DNA of 64,000 nucleotides from Candidatus Limosilactobacillus excrementigallinarum (GTDB taxonomy: Bacteria > Bacillota > Bacilli > Lactobacillales > Lactobacillaceae): NCBI GenBank assembly GCA_019117445.1, contig DWZS01000003.1:1-64000 (forward strand). Direction: 5' to 3'. Shown here piece after piece: positions 62,159 through 64,000 of this stretch; within the stretch, counting starts at the first letter, position 1, and every line of letters begins with the position of its first letter. The notes under the pieces were generated by a model that had not been told where the DNA came from, made no database searches, and was given only the letters and a program-made list of their open reading frames with translations. Position numbers and translations under genes: made by a program.

Positions 62159-62680
62159 GTGGAACGAGCAAATAAGCGTTTTGATTGGGCAGCCTTTATT
62201 TTAGGTGTCCTATTGGTCATTTTAGGGTGTGTTTCGATGTATCATATCGATAAAACCCTGCGGTTAGTGGCAATTTTGATGGGAATTGGTGCCATTATAA
62301 AGGGAATCTATGAAATTTGGCTTCGCCAGACAGTGAATAATTTGCTGAACCACCGATCCGCTTGGTTGTTAATTATGGCCATCTTAGATATTATTGTTGG
62401 GTTGATCTTCCTGTTTGTACGGGGCGTTGGTGCATTAACAATTGCTTACCTGTTTGCTATCTGGTTCATTATTGACAGTATTGGTCAATTGCAAGTTTCC
62501 AATTTCTACCGTCAATTTGGTAAGGGCTACTACTGGTTGCTAGTTGTTTTGAACGTTATCGGCGTAATTGTAGGGGTTATCTTATTGTTTAACCCTGCGC
62601 TTTCGGCAATTACTCTTGTTTGGTTAATCGCTGCTGCTCTGATCCTGTTAGGAGTAATTGCAATTGTTGCTGCCTTTTAA
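62159..62680 (+). CDS. DUF308/HdeD-type membrane protein
   Basis: A 173-residue protein with six short hydrophobic helices in three pairs, the layout of HdeD/DUF308 proteins. WAAFILGVLLVILGCVSMYH and LDIIVGLIFLFVRGVGALTIAYLFAIWFIID are typical repeats. In enterobacteria HdeD belongs to acid resistance; here the role is unknown. The start is GTG after GAGAAGGA; an ATG 18 bases earlier has no site. A terminator follows. Confidence 0.8.
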   Translation: MERANKRFDWAAFILGVLLVILGCVSMYHIDKTLRLVAILMGIGAIIKGIYEIWLRQTVNNLLNHRSAWLLIMAILDIIVGLIFLFVRGVGALTIAYLFAIWFIIDSIGQLQVSNFYRQFGKGYYWLLVVLNVIGVIVGVILLFNPALSAITLVWLIAAALILLGVIAIVAAF

Positions 62681-62695
62681 AGGCGCTAAGTTTTT

Positions 62696-62727
62696 AAAAA
62701 GACGTGAGCTGGTGCTCACGTCTTTTT
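62696..62727 (+). terminator. Terminator after DUF308 gene
   Basis: AAAAAGACGTGAGC and complement with a 4-base loop and T-run. Confidence 0.9.
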
Positions 62728-62776
62728 TGTTGAATCATGCTAAAATAAAAGAAATCGTGATGAAAGAGGAATGATT

Positions 62777-63343
62777 ATGGGGACAGTAGTGGTATTGCCA
62801 TCATTCAAGCGGGAACATAGTGATTGGCAACAAGTAAATATTGGGCATCGTCAGTTGCAAGTTCTCGATTATCAACAATTTCAGCTTAACCCGTACACAT
62901 TTGACCAACTAGTTCAAGCGGTAGTTGATTATCTACGAACCGTGGCCCAGCCAGTCATCCTGATTGGAGAAGACTTTGGTGCGTTAGTTGCGTTACGAGC
63001 AGCAGTTGATCTTTTAGGACGGCTTGATCGGCTAATTTTAGTTCGGCCTCATTGTCAAGCTTCAACGAATCTGCTAAATTCAGGACTATTTCAACCGGCT
63101 CCATTAGATCGCCATCAGCTTAAATCGCTTAAACATTCACTCCAAGGGGTGGATTTAACGGGCGAATTGATGCATGTTCAGGGGCTAACCTACCTCTTTG
63201 CTGGGGAACAAGATCGTAAAAATCGGCGAGTTGCTCAAGAACTCAAGAATCGTTTAATTGATGGTCACTTAGAAGTAGTGCCGAAAATGGGTAAGACGTT
63301 GAATGAAGCCGGAATTAAGGCACTAAGTGAGAACTTACGGTGA
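62777..63343 (+). CDS. Alpha/beta-hydrolase-like protein lacking nucleophile Ser
   Basis: A 188-residue protein with the strand-turn-helix of an alpha/beta hydrolase (VILIGEDFGALVALRAA, then RLILVRP and a C-terminal YLFAGEQDRK with the acid position). The elbow reads GEDFG, with Asp66 where Ser is usual. The expected C-terminal catalytic His is not evident either (VVPKMGKTL). It may be catalytically dead or use Asp as haloalkane dehalogenases do. Its stop overlaps the next lipase-like gene (TGATG), so the two are coupled. ATG at 62777 follows AAAGAGGA. Confidence 0.6.
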   Translation: MGTVVVLPSFKREHSDWQQVNIGHRQLQVLDYQQFQLNPYTFDQLVQAVVDYLRTVAQPVILIGEDFGALVALRAAVDLLGRLDRLILVRPHCQASTNLLNSGLFQPAPLDRHQLKSLKHSLQGVDLTGELMHVQGLTYLFAGEQDRKNRRVAQELKNRLIDGHLEVVPKMGKTLNEAGIKALSENLR

Positions 63344-64000
63344 TGAAAATGCTTTGCAATCGTGACTTAAATGATCGCGAACGTTTGCTGGTTGCCCAAA
63401 TGGAATATCAGCTGCTCCAGACTGGACAAGTTGTCAAAATCGGTCCGCAACCGTTTGGAAGGGTGATCCAGCATTGTCAAACCGCGGATGGTTTTCAAAT
63501 GTTTGTGATCGAAAATCGGCCACAAAGGGAATATACACTGCTGTTTAAAGGTTCATCTGGGCTCATTAAGGGCACCATGGAGACTTGGAATCATGAATGG
63601 TTAGCAACAAATTTACCAATTGGTTGGTCATTATTTGTCCAACGCGGGGTGATTCCAGGGCAACTGCGGACGGCGGCTCACAAGTTAAATGAAATTTTAC
63701 GTAAGTATCCAGAAGCGAAGTTCTATTTATATGGTCACTCACTAGGTTCGATTAATATTCAATATGCGCTAGCCAATTGTCATAAGCTGGGACAGATTAA
63801 ACGGGCAGATATTTATGAAGGGCCTAATATTTACTGGTTACTCAGTCGTCGGCAGCAACGACGGGTCCGTAAATTTAAACATAAGGTCAATAATTATATC
63901 GACGTTTATGATCCGGTAACTGCTGGTTTTGTTGATGGACGACGTCTTGTGGGGCGGCTTCGTTACGTGAAAAGTAAGTTGTTGCCGCCAATTCGGCAAC
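63343..64000 (+). CDS. Lipase-like alpha/beta hydrolase, partial
   Basis: The frame runs from the ATG overlapping the previous stop to the end of the window (about 219 residues, no stop). The nucleophile elbow is YGHSLGSINIQYA (Ser133), preceded by FKGSSGL, which resembles the lipase class 3/DUF2974-type proteins of lactobacilli. NNYIDVYDPVTAGFVDGRR follows, with an Asp that may be catalytic. No signal peptide is apparent. It follows the GEDFG protein directly, so the pair may act together. Confidence 0.65.
   Translation, partial: MKMLCNRDLNDRERLLVAQMEYQLLQTGQVVKIGPQPFGRVIQHCQTADGFQMFVIENRPQREYTLLFKGSSGLIKGTMETWNHEWLATNLPIGWSLFVQRGVIPGQLRTAAHKLNEILRKYPEAKFYLYGHSLGSINIQYALANCHKLGQIKRADIYEGPNIYWLLSRRQQRRVRKFKHKVNNYIDVYDPVTAGFVDGRRLVGRLRYVKSKLLPPIRQ

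Noticed and set aside
1-64000. CRISPR arrays, tRNA or rRNA genes, intact insertion sequences
   Set aside because: No regularly spaced repeats, no recognisable tRNA or rRNA segments and no transposase motifs were seen on either strand.

Overview
The window is chromosomal DNA of a low-to-mid GC Gram-positive bacterium, almost certainly a heterofermentative lactobacillus (Limosilactobacillus-like). The grounds are a dense set of PepX, PepD-type and proline-iminopeptidase genes, a maltose phosphorylase/beta-phosphoglucomutase pathway, an LtaS-type lipoteichoic acid synthase, CcpA-type cre boxes, Gram-positive RNA regulators (TPP riboswitch, guanine-class riboswitch, T-box) and strong AGGAGG ribosome binding sites. 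Species cannot be fixed from sequence alone. I saw no rRNA, tRNA, CRISPR array, intact insertion sequence or prophage.

Layout. 0-4.6 kb: an XRE regulator/methyltransferase pair, an anchored alpha/beta hydrolase, and a LacI regulator joined by deletion to a 5'-truncated GH42 beta-galactosidase. 4.6-10.6 kb (minus strand): Na+/H+ antiporter, small membrane protein, ECF transporter module under a TPP riboswitch, a gene-free stretch with DnaA-box-like sites, and a nucleoside hydrolase. 10.7-22.7 kb: housekeeping genes (ferredoxin-NADP reductase, nitroreductase, LtaS, histidine phosphatase, PepD, guanine-riboswitch purine permease, CorA-like transporter, RluA, TerC, thioredoxin). 22.7-29.5 kb: a pentose/deoxypentose locus with SorC-type regulator, deoC, DUF4432 epimerase-like gene, a deoxyribokinase-like gene broken by one stop codon, then rbsK, rbsD and a FucP-type permease. 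29.5-33.7 kb: a 28-residue membrane peptide, sufS-sufU, msrA and a MetQ-like protein behind a T-box leader, and a flavin reductase. 33.8-43.4 kb: ABC-F ATPase, GPH-type sugar transporter with two perfect cre boxes, DHH phosphoesterase, Rrf2 regulator with its SDR partner, an OpuC-type osmolyte ABC transporter and two L,D-transpeptidases. 43.4-52.7 kb: LacI/GH31 alpha-glucosidase divergent pair, HAD phosphatase, proline iminopeptidase, PepX and an amino acid permease. 52.8-64 kb: Nudix/guanylate-kinase-like/Fur operon, two lineage-specific envelope genes, the malR-malT-mapA-pgmB maltose operon, exonuclease III, a DUF308 protein and two alpha/beta-hydrolase genes, the last cut by the window edge.

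How it works together. The window reads as a sugar and peptide scavenging region. Alpha-glucosides are handled by GH31 hydrolysis or by import, phosphorolysis (GH65) and PgmB. Ribose and possibly deoxyribose come from nucleosides (nucleoside hydrolase, RbsKD, DeoC). Casein-type peptides are trimmed by PepX, PepD and PepI-like enzymes. Several carbohydrate promoters carry LacI-type or cre operators overlapping promoter elements. Two genes or gene pairs in sugar loci are visibly decaying: lacI/GH42 and the deoxyribokinase.
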